Shown: positions 46,290 to 54,163 of the stretch, piece after piece
How positions within the stretch are numbered: position 1 is the stretch's first letter
Layout: the number at the start of each line of letters is the position of its first letter
NCBI RefSeq assembly: GCF_000468115.1
Contig: NZ_AVQI01000020.1
Span: 88,320 to 152,319 of the forward strand
Direction of reading: 5' to 3'
Length of the DNA stretch: 64,000 nt
Source of the DNA: Treponema socranskii subsp. socranskii VPI DR56BR1116 = ATCC 35536
GTDB lineage: Bacteria > Spirochaetota > Spirochaetia > Treponematales > Treponemataceae
Program-made: the position numbers and the translations under genes
The notes under the pieces: generated by a model
Databases searched by the model: none
The model's input: the letters and a program-made list of their open reading frames with translations, nothing else
What the model was told of the DNA's origin: nothing

Positions 46290-46570
46290 CCAAAAATCCG
46301 ATTCGGGTTTGCCGTATATTTCAAGCGGAGTGCCGATCTGTTCGACTTTGCCGCGGCTCATAACGACGATTCTGTCGGAAACGGTGAGCGCTTCCGATTG
46401 ATCGTGCGTGACGTACAGACACGTCGTTCCGAGCGCTTTTTGAATTCTGCGGATCTCCGTACGCATGTGGATCCGAAGCTTTGCGTCGAGGTTCGAAAGC
46501 GGTTCGTCCATATACCCGTAAGGATCGCCGGAATGATGAGCGGAATCGTTACGTGCGTAAACGCGAGAAG
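46290..46570 (-). pseudogene. Remnant of a CUT1 sugar ABC transporter (permease tail joined to MalK/UgpC-type ATPase)
   Basis: Minus-strand bases 46570-46511 encode a permease piece ([17 protein letters not shown]). Immediately after, in another frame, 46511-46290 encode the middle of a MalK/UgpC-type ATPase: [33 protein letters not shown] and [10 protein letters not shown]. The ATPase lacks its Walker A half and most of the C-terminal domain. A deletion probably fused the two genes, which then decayed. No working product is likely. Confidence 0.75.
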
Positions 46571-46639
46571 CCGATAAATACAGCTGCTCCGAACGTTCCG
46601 AAAGCGAACGCGGCGGAGCGGTTTTTTTGTTTTTAAAGG
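46561..46639. repeat. Second copy of the flaB terminator region
   Basis: This 79-base block matches 33541-33619 with about eight differences, including the full hairpin and T-run (stem 46582-46623). No flagellin sequence accompanies it. It lies at the edge of the ABC transporter remnant. Confidence 0.75.
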
Positions 46640-46894
46640 TACGGATATTGCGAAACTCGTACACGGATGAATCTTTGCCGAACATAAAGTCGTCATCCGG
46701 ATGACACTGTTTTGCCATCCCGCCTTCCGCGCTTCGGTAACCCTCATTCCCGCCGCCTCAATACTTTCTTTAATGCGGCGGGAACGCTTCGCGGCGCTCC
46801 ACGCGGGCATAGGCTGGAACGTTTAAGCGAGACGCTACAATGCCGCATTTTAAGGAAGGAAAAGTCGGATGTCGCGCTTCGCGCTCGTTGCAAG

Positions 46895-46938
46895 GTTGCG
46901 CGGGGAACTTCGCTCGATGCCCCGCTTTGCTGCGCAAC
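46895..46938. repeat. Nested palindrome in a gene-free stretch
   Basis: GTTGCGC / GCGCAAC outer stem (46895-46901 and 46932-46938) enclosing a GCGGGG / CCCCGC pairing. The region 46640-46975 contains no supported gene; this is the only structure I see. It may be a dispersed intergenic repeat. Confidence 0.4.
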
Positions 46939-46994
46939 TACGTTGAAAATTATGAAAAATATGTTATGATATTGATAAGATGCCGAAGCATCTT

Positions 46995-47253
46995 GTAAAA
47001 GTTTTTATAGGAGGGATGATCCAAAGCGCCGTCTGAAATGGCGCCGTCGCTTTGGATCTCGAGTTTGCGCGGATGTTTGCGAAAGATGTGTATATGTATC
47101 GTTTCGATAAAAATCGTATGAGTACGATACACTGTATTTTGCGAATTCGACTATTCGACGTGTGCGCGCACGCGCACGGCTAAAAATTTTTTCGAAAGTT
47201 GCAACTTTGCTTGAAGCTTCGCTGCAAGTACCTGCAAAAGTTTTTATAGGAGG
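46995..47253 (+). repeat. Structured leader element, copy B, upstream of the LRR lipoprotein
   Basis: Bounded by GTAAAAGTTTTTATAGGAGG (46995-47014) and GCAAAAGTTTTTATAGGAGG (47234-47253), the second serving as ribosome site. The interior matches copy A (14214-14447) over most of its length, including the GTGCGC/GCGCAC hairpin. A GATGC-CGAA-GCATC stem precedes the first boundary. A six-codon reading frame (ATG at 47016) ends in the conserved GCCGTCTGA. Confidence 0.6.
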
Positions 47254-47258
47254 TTCGC

Positions 47259-48106
47259 ATGAACAAAACAAAATCGAGCCCGTACATTTGTATAGGGGGG
47301 GGCTCGGTAAAACCCTTTTAAAAAAGATACCGATTACAGCGATCGGCGCTTTATTGTTTGCCGCAGCGCTCGTCTTTACAAGCTGTTCGAACGACAGCGG
47401 TTCGGGAGCGCCGCAAGCACCCTTTGTCGAAGGCGGTGCTTCGCTCATCTTAAGCTCCGATAAACCCAACATCAAAGTTACGGCAACGCCTTCCGATGGT
47501 CTCGACATTACGGTAGAAGGCTGCAATGAAGCGACGCTTACAAGCGGCACCGAAACCGACCTGCACGCAAACGGCACACTCGTGATTCTAAAAGGCAAGA
47601 TCACCGAGTTGACCTGCTGCGAAAATAAGCTTATCGCGCTTAACGTGCGGGGATGTTCCGCTTTGGAATATCTGGATTGCGACGACAATCAGCTTGCTAT
47701 GTTCAACGTACAGGGATGTTCCGCTTTGCAATCTCTGTACTGCAGCGACAATCAGCTTGCAACTCTAAACGTGCAGGGCTTGACCGCTTTGAACAGGCTG
47801 GATTGCTACGAAAATCAGCTTGCCGCGCTCAACGTGCAGGGATGTTCCGCTTTGAAAACGCTGTACTGCGACTGCAATCAGCTTGCTGCAGCCGCATTTA
47901 AAAAGCTATTTGACGATTTACCGACGCGGGATGCCGGCGATAATGCAAAGTGTTATCTTTACTCCGAAGACCCCGGCGTTACCGAAGGCAATCACGCAGA
48001 CTTTACCGTACCTGATGCACTGAAAAACGCCTTTGAAACCGCGAAAACCGACAAGAAGTGGACGATGTATAAGTATGATGCGGACGGGAATGCGCAAGAA
48101 ATTTAA
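47259..48106 (+). CDS. Leucine-rich-repeat lipoprotein, out of frame at a G8 tract (phase-variable or broken)
   Basis: ATG 47259 follows GGAGG at 5 bases but its frame stops after 20 codons. The long downstream frame begins right after a run of eight G (47295-47302). With nine (or six) G the two join into one protein of 282 residues. This would have a basic start, a lipoprotein signal (ITAIGALLFAAALVFTSC) and four leucine-rich repeats of about 21 residues (pattern LxCxxNxLxxLNVxGCxAL). A C-terminal region ends DKKWTMYKYDADGNAQEI. LRR lipoproteins of oral treponemes are surface adhesins in some cases. Either the gene is switched off by slippage, is rescued by -1 frameshifting, or is a pseudogene. 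Confidence 0.7.
47295..47302 (+). repeat. Poly-G tract (G8) within the lipoprotein signal region
   Basis: Eight consecutive G directly upstream of the signal peptide coding part. The present length puts the ATG out of frame; one more G would restore it. Such tracts cause phase variation in Treponema pallidum and other bacteria. Confidence 0.8.
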
Positions 48107-48304
48107 TGTAATTTAATGGGCAGCGGGTAGTTGATAATGGGTAGTGGTAATTACACATTACCCATTACACATTAAAAACCTGCTTCCGCGCTTGGGAAAA
48201 TGACGGTCTTTACCGCAGTCCCGCATCGGCTGGTAAACCGATCCGTACGGCTGAACGATTGACGACATTCGTAGCGTTTAGATTGACGCGCTTCGCCTTT
48301 CCCG

Positions 48305-48333
48305 TTGCCGATTTCGGCGTTTTATATTACACT
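48305..48333 (+). promoter_or_regulatory. Promoter of dnaX, predicted leaderless
   Basis: TTGCCG (48305-48310), 17-base spacer, TACACT (48328-48333), 6 bases to ATG 48340. There is no ribosome site. The 48107-48304 stretch holds only an imperfect TAATGGGTA / TACCCATTA inverted repeat. Confidence 0.55.
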
Positions 48334-48339
48334 CATTTT

Positions 48340-50418
48340 ATGGCTTACGAAGTTACGGCGACGCGGCGGCGGCCGCAGCAATTTTCCGATTTGGTCGGGC
48401 AGGAATTTGTTGCGGAAACTTTGAAAAATTCGATCACGTCGCATCAGATCGCTCATGCGTATTTGTTTTCCGGTCCGCGCGGCTGCGGCAAAACGTCTAC
48501 GGCGCGCATCCTCGCAAAAGCGCTCAACTGCGAAAACGGGCCGACGCCTGCTCCGTGCGGCACCTGCGCGCATTGTACGGAAATCACGAAAGGCGCGAGT
48601 CTCGACGTTATCGAAATAGACGGCGCGTCGAATACGAGCGTCAACGACGTGCGCCAAATCAAAGACGAAGTGATGTTCCCGCCGAATTCGTCTCGTTATA
48701 AAATCTATATCATCGACGAAGTGCACATGCTTTCGACGAGTGCGTTCAACGCGCTTTTAAAAACGATCGAAGAGCCGCCGCCCTACGTCGTCTTTATTTT
48801 TGCGACGACGGAGCTGCAAAAAGTTCCGGCTACGATTAAAAGCCGTTGTCAGCAATTCAATTTCCGTCTCGTTTCCGCAGAAAAGATAAAGGATTTGCTT
48901 GCCGATGCGGTACGTGAATTGTCGATTCAAGCCGACGACGAAGCCCTCTATTGGATTGCACGAGAGGCGACCGGCTCGATCCGCGACGCGTATACGCTTT
49001 TCGATCAAGTTGCGGCGTTCAGCGACGGCGTCATCACGTACGATAAGATCCGCGACAAGCTCGGTCTCGTCGGCGTGGACAGGCTCAATGAATTATTTGA
49101 AAAGTGTGCGGCGGGCAAAGCCGACGACGCGATCGGCGTACTCGACGCGTATCTCGAATCGGGTATTTCGATCGAACAACTGATCGCAAACAGTACGAAT
49201 TATATCCGAAGTCTTTTATTGATTAAAAACGGCATTACAAAAGAATCGCTGCTCGGCAGTTCAGCCGAACGTTACAGTTCCGCCGTCATCGAAGCGTGGA
49301 ATACGGTGCAGGTTGAGCGCGCGCTTTCGATTTTTTTGCAGCTCTACCGCGATATCCGTTATTCGCTTTCGCCGCGCTATGAGCTCGAACTTGCGTTTTC
49401 GCGTCTGTGCTGGCTTTCCGAGTACGTGTCGCCCGCCGAAGTCAAATCCGCGATCGATTCCGCCCGTTCATTGTTGACGGCGGGATCTCCCGTGCCGGTG
49501 CAAGACGCGGGGCGCGCTGCACAAAACGATGCGGCGGCAGGACGGGCTGCGCGTCAATCGATCGGGGGCAATGCGGCGTATGCGCAATCTGCTAGGCAAT
49601 CACCCGGAACCGATGCGGCGTATACGCAAACTGCCTCTCCCTTGGTGCCTGACGGTATTGCCGGCGGAAACGGAGGAAGTTCGCAAAGTACGGCTCAAAA
49701 CGCTTTTGCCTCTTCGGCACAAAGCCGTGCCGCTTCGGAAATGCCCAAGACTATGCCGCGTTTTTCAGCCCTCGCGGAACAGGCGCCGGAGAACGAAAGC
49801 CCTTTTTATAACGGCGGGGCCGTGCCGCCTGAACAAGCGGCAGCGAAAAGCGAGGATCGACCGGAAGTACAGGCGTCGCCTCAAAGCGTTCCTTTATGGG
49901 AAAGTAACCTCTCTTTCGACGATTTTGATGACGGCGATTTCGACGATACTGACGATGCGAATGAAACTTCGGACGATGCGGATGAAAGCGGCGGTTCCGG
50001 CGTAACGGCATACATTCCATCGCTTCCCGCCGAGAGTGCGGACGACGCGCAAGATGAAGCGCAATCCTATGTAACGGGCGGCGGCCGCACGATTACCCTT
50101 GCACAGCTTCGAGGGAGCGTTATCGCCGAGCTCGGCATACACGATGCGCCGACTGCCGCAGCGCTTATGACGACGACTCCGTGGCAAATTTCAGGCGATA
50201 CGATTTCTACGCAGGCTGCAACGGCGTATCAAAAGACGCAGCTTGAACGGCAGCGCGACGCGATTTTGCGGACGCTTGAAAAAGTGTGTGAGCGGCGCAT
50301 GGATTTTTCGGTGAGTTTAAAAGAAATCGAAGAGGCGGCGGGGCCGTCCGAAGTGCCGCAGCAAATAAAAATCCTGTGCAGTGTTTTTAAGGGAAGCATA
50401 GTAGGGGGAAAAATATAG
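48340..50418 (+). CDS. dnaX: DNA polymerase III subunits gamma and tau
   Basis: 692 residues. The AAA+ clamp-loader core covers residues 1 to about 370: RRPQQFSDLVGQEFVAETL, Walker A GPRGCGKTSTAR, the zinc cysteines C-x8-C-x2-C-x2-C of CENGPTPAPCGTCAHC, YIIDEVHMLS and TIKSRCQQF. A low-complexity linker (about 385-590), rich in Ala, Gln, Ser and then acid residues, leads to a C-terminal tau-like domain. It loads the sliding clamp in the replisome. The true start is ATG 48340, which has a -10 box six bases upstream. It is followed with no gap by ybaB and recR, the common bacterial order. Confidence 0.96.
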   Translation: MAYEVTATRRRPQQFSDLVGQEFVAETLKNSITSHQIAHAYLFSGPRGCGKTSTARILAKALNCENGPTPAPCGTCAHCTEITKGASLDVIEIDGASNTSVNDVRQIKDEVMFPPNSSRYKIYIIDEVHMLSTSAFNALLKTIEEPPPYVVFIFATTELQKVPATIKSRCQQFNFRLVSAEKIKDLLADAVRELSIQADDEALYWIAREATGSIRDAYTLFDQVAAFSDGVITYDKIRDKLGLVGVDRLNELFEKCAAGKADDAIGVLDAYLESGISIEQLIANSTNYIRSLLLIKNGITKESLLGSSAERYSSAVIEAWNTVQVERALSIFLQLYRDIRYSLSPRYELELAFSRLCWLSEYVSPAEVKSAIDSARSLLTAGSPVPVQDAGRAAQNDAAAGRAARQSIGGNAAYAQSARQSPGTDAAYTQTASPLVPDGIAGGNGGSSQSTAQNAFASSAQSRAASEMPKTMPRFSALAEQAPENESPFYNGGAVPPEQAAAKSEDRPEVQASPQSVPLWESNLSFDDFDDGDFDDTDDANETSDDADESGGSGVTAYIPSLPAESADDAQDEAQSYVTGGGRTITLAQLRGSVIAELGIHDAPTAAALMTTTPWQISGDTISTQAATAYQKTQLERQRDAILRTLEKVCERRMDFSVSLKEIEEAAGPSEVPQQIKILCSVFKGSIVGGKI

Positions 50419-50730
50419 ATGAATCCGTTCGAATTATTGCAAAATACGGCAAAGCTCAAAGAAGAAGCGCAAAAGATGCAGAATGAACTCGCCGCGTTAT
50501 CCGTCGACGGTTCGTCCGGCGGTAAAATGGTTACCGTTACCGTGAACGGAAAAATGGAGATGACTGCGATTCACATCGATCCCATTTGCGTCGACAAGCG
50601 CGATGTCGCGATGCTCGAAGATTTGATTGTCGCCGCTCATCACGATGCGATCGCCAATATACAGGAACGGATTAAAGCGAAAACCGGTTCGCTCTTGCAG
50701 GGACTCAATATCCCCGGATTGAATGTATGA
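50419..50730 (+). CDS. ybaB: YbaB/EbfC family nucleoid-associated protein
   Basis: 103 residues, typical length. MNPFELLQNTAKLKEEAQKM, the GGKMVTVTVNGKMEMTAI beta strands, and DLIVAAHHDAI are characteristic. It forms a DNA-binding dimer of 'tweezer' shape. The ATG directly follows the dnaX stop codon, with GGGGG in the end of dnaX as ribosome site, and its stop overlaps recR. Confidence 0.95.
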   Translation: MNPFELLQNTAKLKEEAQKMQNELAALSVDGSSGGKMVTVTVNGKMEMTAIHIDPICVDKRDVAMLEDLIVAAHHDAIANIQERIKAKTGSLLQGLNIPGLNV

Positions 50731-51317
50731 ACGCGCTCGAAGAACTCGTCGATTCGTTTTCGCATCTTCCGGGCATCGGGAAAAAGAGCGCGTCACGTAT
50801 CGTGCATTATTTATTAAAATCCGATCGCGCTTATGTGAATCGTTTTGCCGAACAGCTTTCCGTTCTTCAAGATAGAATCAAACAGTGTTCGGTCTGCGGT
50901 TCGTGGACGGAAGACGATCCCTGTCCTATCTGCTCGAATCCGCTCCGCGACAAAACCCTCATCTGCGTCGTCGAACAGCCGCAGGACGTGCAGACGATAG
51001 AAAGCGCACACGAATACACCGGTCTGTATCACGTGCTCGGCGGTGTGATTTCTCCGATCGACGGCATCGGCCCCGATCAGCTGCGTATCGCCTCTCTCCT
51101 TTCCCGCGTAAAAGACGAACACATCGAAGAGATAATCATCGCGACGAACCCGACGGTAGAAGGCGATACGACGGCATTGTACGTGCAGCAGCTCCTTGCA
51201 AAAATCGGCGGCGTAAAAGTGACGCGCCTTGCATCCGGCATTCCTGTCGGCGGCGATTTGGAATATACCGATAAGCTGACTTTAATGCGGAGCTTCCGCG
51301 GAAGGATTGCGCTGTAG
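50727..51317 (+). CDS. recR: Recombination mediator RecR
   Basis: 196 residues. Helix-hairpin-helix start (HLPGIGKKSASRIVHYLL), the four-cysteine zinc finger CSVCGSWTEDDPCPIC, the Toprim domain (LICVVEQPQDVQTIES, LGGVISPIDGIGPDQLRI) and the C-terminal Walker-like segment TRLASGIPVGGDLEYTDKLT. It helps load RecA on gapped DNA with RecFO. Start overlaps ybaB by four bases. Confidence 0.97.
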   Translation: MNALEELVDSFSHLPGIGKKSASRIVHYLLKSDRAYVNRFAEQLSVLQDRIKQCSVCGSWTEDDPCPICSNPLRDKTLICVVEQPQDVQTIESAHEYTGLYHVLGGVISPIDGIGPDQLRIASLLSRVKDEHIEEIIIATNPTVEGDTTALYVQQLLAKIGGVKVTRLASGIPVGGDLEYTDKLTLMRSFRGRIAL

Positions 51318-51397
51318 AAAAAAGATCGGAAACCGGTACTGACTCCAAAAATTATTATACGTATAATTTCTCGTAAGTTTTTTATACGTTTTTCTAT

Positions 51398-51433
51398 ATT
51401 GCAGGTTGACCGGAAAAATTAATCGGTTATAAT
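51398..51433 (+). promoter_or_regulatory. Solitary CRISPR-repeat copy acting as a probable promoter
   Basis: 36 bases matching the array repeat with three changes (positions 1, 15 and 28). It keeps TTGACC (51406-51411), 16 bases, TATAAT (51428-51433). It lies 773 bases before the array, directly upstream of the gene at 51503, where a promoter is expected. Confidence 0.75.
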
Positions 51434-51502
51434 ATTTTGAGGAAAGAAACTATACCGATAAAGTGAAGTACCGGCGTTGTCTATTTTCTTTTAGGAGTTT
51501 TT

Positions 51503-52003
51503 ATGAAACAATTATTTTTCGCAATTCTTTTTGTTGCACTGCTTTCAAGTGCAGGTGCAACACCTCCCCCTCCGTCAAGCTACGCTATACAAGAGGTACA
51601 TGTAGAAGACTTTCTGCACTATGACGAGTTTAAGAAGGAACTTCACGAAAAAATTCATGATATTGTAAATCCGTATGGCGAGCACAAGATAAACTGTAAT
51701 GATTGGGCGTTGATCTGGTATATCCTGTGGAACGGTGGAACTGAGCCGAAGCGCGCACGGTTGTTTTGTAATAATGTTATTCGTCATACGTTTGTCGGTG
51801 TTAATGTAGAAGGTGAGTGGTTTTACATAGATGCTGAAACGTGCTTACCTATGGGACATCCGTCGCTTCATGATTACAATTATCGTGAAAGCGATAACTG
51901 GGAGTTCACGGACTTTATTCTCAGTGCATATAAGATGCTCGGTAAGGGTGATGCTGTGTTGTGGAATAGGCTTCGAGAGCAGCAGGGAATACACGATGAC
52001 TAA
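51503..52003 (+). CDS. Secreted protein of unknown function, possibly transglutaminase-like
   Basis: 166 residues with a signal peptide (MKQLFFAILFVALLSSAGA) and a proline-rich mature start. NCNDWALIWYILW, then RHTFVGVNVEGEWFYIDAE, give a Cys, His, Asp order and spacing like the papain/transglutaminase-type fold, though this is only suggestive. TAGGAG lies 7 bases before ATG. Base composition is AT-richer than the neighbours, which hints at transfer. Its promoter appears to be the isolated CRISPR-repeat copy at 51398, and the next small gene overlaps its end. Confidence 0.7.
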   Translation: MKQLFFAILFVALLSSAGATPPPPSSYAIQEVHVEDFLHYDEFKKELHEKIHDIVNPYGEHKINCNDWALIWYILWNGGTEPKRARLFCNNVIRHTFVGVNVEGEWFYIDAETCLPMGHPSLHDYNYRESDNWEFTDFILSAYKMLGKGDAVLWNRLREQQGIHDD

Positions 52004-52151
52004 TGTGGTACTGTTCACAGGCGACAATGAGTGCGAGATAGCGGCGATGCTTTTACGACAATGCTCCGATGAATGGATAGCTCATGCGCTTTTTGACGCT
52101 GCGGAGTTTACGATAGGTCGCGTGTACTATGTTGACGAGGACGTAGTTTAA
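51996..52151 (+). CDS. Small acidic protein of unknown function
   Basis: 51 residues: MTNVVLFTGDNECEIAAMLL at the start, and an acidic end RVYYVDEDVV. The start overlaps the stop of the secreted-protein gene by eight bases (ATGACTAA), with AGGGAA upstream, so it is likely translated from the same mRNA. I recognise no family. It ends 54 bases before the first, degenerate CRISPR repeat. Confidence 0.55.
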   Translation: MTNVVLFTGDNECEIAAMLLRQCSDEWIAHALFDAAEFTIGRVYYVDEDVV

Positions 52152-52205
52152 GGTTGGTAGAAAAAAATTAACTATGGGTAATTCATGCGGTCGCTGTGTT
52201 ACGGA

Positions 52206-53759
52206 TTTGTAACTTGACCGGGAGAATTAATCAGTTATAATCAAAAGTAAATAATATGTCGGAAGTCACAGGTTGCAGGTTGACCAGAAAAATTAATCAG
52301 TTATAATGTAAACCAGTGTTTTGAGTACGAACTGCTTGTTGCAGGTTGACCAGAAAAATTAATCAGTTATAATAAATTGTACGGATTTACAGTTGACAGT
52401 CTAGTTGCAGGTTGACCAGAAAAATTAATCAGTTATAATGTCGGCTTGTGCTATGCACAACATTTAACGGTTGCAGGTTGACCAGAAAAATTAATCAGTT
52501 ATAATACCGCATCGGCGCTCAATCTTTTTTCAGCCGTTGCAGGTTGACCAGAAAAATTAATCAGTTATAATGACGGTTGTCCCTAATCGTATATCGCCCC
52601 AGTTGCAGGTTGACCAGAAAAATTAATCAGTTATAATATGCGCTCTCAAAGATGTACGAGCTTGGCTGTTGCAGGTTGACCAGAAAAATTAATCAGTTAT
52701 AATGGCATTGAGGACGATATGTCGCCATTCATAGTTGCAGGTTGACCAGAAAAATTAATCAGTTATAATGAGTAGTTTTAAATACTTGTTTCCAGATGAG
52801 TTGCAGGTTGACCAGAAAAATTAATCAGTTATAATTGAGGTCGATATACTGTTTAAACAGCGCGATGTTGCAGGTTGACCAGAAAAATTAATCAGTTATA
52901 ATCGTCAAAATACATATCGACACGTTTTCCCAGTTGCAGGTTGACCAGAAAAATTAATCAGTTATAATACGGACTTAGGGTAATACATTCTACCGTTGGT
53001 TGCAGGTTGACCAGAAAAATTAATCAGTTATAATGTAATCCTTGCCATTGTACATACCTATGCAGTTGCAGGTTGACCAGAAAAATTAATCAGTTATAAT
53101 ATATTATAGCTATAAAAGATTGTGCAACGGTTGCAGGTTGACCAGAAAAATTAATCAGTTATAATTGAAGTCAGGTGTCGTGGATTTAGCGGTAGGTTGC
53201 AGGTTGACCAGAAAAATTAATCAGTTATAATAGATTTCTATAACAAAGCTACAGACAAAACGTTGCAGGTTGACCAGAAAAATTAATCAGTTATAATCAG
53301 ACAGATTGTACTTTGCGAGCTCTTTTTGTTGCAGGTTGACCAGAAAAATTAATCAGTTATAATATAACGGGCATTTTATTACCTAACTCGTCCGTTGCAG
53401 GTTGACCAGAAAAATTAATCAGTTATAATTATGATAAAAACGCTGTTATGCAGGCGTATGTTGCAGGTTGACCAGAAAAATTAATCAGTTATAATGGAGT
53501 AAAAAGTGACACGACAAGCGCAGAGGTTGCAGGTTGACCAGAAAAATTAATCAGTTATAATACAATCATCTTGCTAATATCCGCATCGCCGGTTGCAGGT
53601 TGACCAGAAAAATTAATCAGTTATAATGTCGGCGTTTCGACATAGCCCGTGTTTTCAGTTGCAGGTTGACCAGAAAAATTAATCAGTTATAATCCTTTTC
53701 GTTTTCTTAATCCATAAGTGCCTGTTGCAGGTTGACCAGAAAAATTAATCAGTTATAAT
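52206..53759 (+). CRISPR. Type II-C CRISPR array, 24 repeats and 23 spacers
   Basis: 36-base repeats starting GTTGCAGGTTGACC and ending AATCAGTTATAAT, separated by spacers of 30 bases (one of 31 at 52836, one of 29 at 53101). The first unit, 52206-52241, is degenerate with seven changes; the other 23 look identical. All spacers differ. Each intact repeat contains TTGACC, a 16-base gap, and TATAAT at its very end, so transcription of each crRNA can start within the following spacer on the plus strand. The tracrRNA anti-repeat at 58577 pairs with the repeat. Reading direction is toward cas2, convergent with the cas genes. Confidence 0.98.
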
Positions 53760-53816
53760 ACGTCCGGCGTAAACCGTTACAATACAAAGAAATGGTTTGT
53801 GCCGGACGTGTTATTT
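53760..53816. terminator. Long hairpin between the array end and cas2
   Basis: ACGTCCGGC...AAACC pairs with GGTTT...GCCGGACGT (two stems broken by a 2-base bulge), followed on the plus strand by GTTATTTTT. It would stop array transcription before it enters the convergent cas genes, and may also overlap the adaptation leader. Confidence 0.65.
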
Positions 53817-53827
53817 TTAAACGAAAA

Positions 53828-54163
53828 TCAGAATAAAAGAAACTGTTCCGGCTGCTTTTTTTGCCGTTTTTCGCCCGCATTATAACTGATGATATTGCCA
53901 TACTGTCTGTCCGTTATCGTGATAATATCAACTTTTCCTTTTGTCGGCAAGTTGTCGTGTATCATTTTGTAATATTTTTCGCAAGCATCTTTTCCCGAAA
54001 ATAATTTTGTATAAATCGAATATTGAACCATTGAAAAACCGTTATCCAGCAAAAATTTTCTGAATTCCGTAGCATCTTTTCGTTCTTTTTTTTCAATGAC
54101 CGGCAGGTCAAATAATACCATCATCCACATAAGTTCATACTTATTCAAAATCAAATCGCGCAT
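53828..54163 (-). CDS. cas2: CRISPR-associated endoribonuclease/adaptation protein Cas2
   Basis: 111 residues of the ferredoxin-like Cas2 fold. MWMMVLFDLPV holds the conserved aspartate of the first strand; FLLDNGFSMVQYSIYTKLF and VDIITITDRQYGNIISY are the other core strands. It forms the spacer-integration complex with Cas1. I start at ATG 54163, six bases after GGAG, rather than 54169, where the ribosome site is too close. The gene overlaps the end of cas1 by 23 bases. Confidence 0.94.
   Translation of the reverse strand: MRDLILNKYELMWMMVLFDLPVIEKKERKDATEFRKFLLDNGFSMVQYSIYTKLFSGKDACEKYYKMIHDNLPTKGKVDIITITDRQYGNIISYNAGEKRQKKQPEQFLLF

Noticed and set aside
46712..46969. 85-codon plus-strand open frame in the decayed region
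   Set aside because: Its translation reads through the nested palindrome and shows no protein features; it is most likely non-coding repeat DNA.
47162..47258. Upstream in-frame start for the LRR gene at 47162
   Set aside because: This start lies in the leader element with no ribosome site, and would place about 50 non-signal residues before the lipoprotein signal. The ATG at 47259 with GGAGG is far better.
51503..52151. The gene pair next to the array as an anti-CRISPR or phage gene set
   Set aside because: The first protein has a signal peptide, so it acts outside the cytoplasm where Cas9 is absent; no phage gene or HTH Aca-type gene adjoins.
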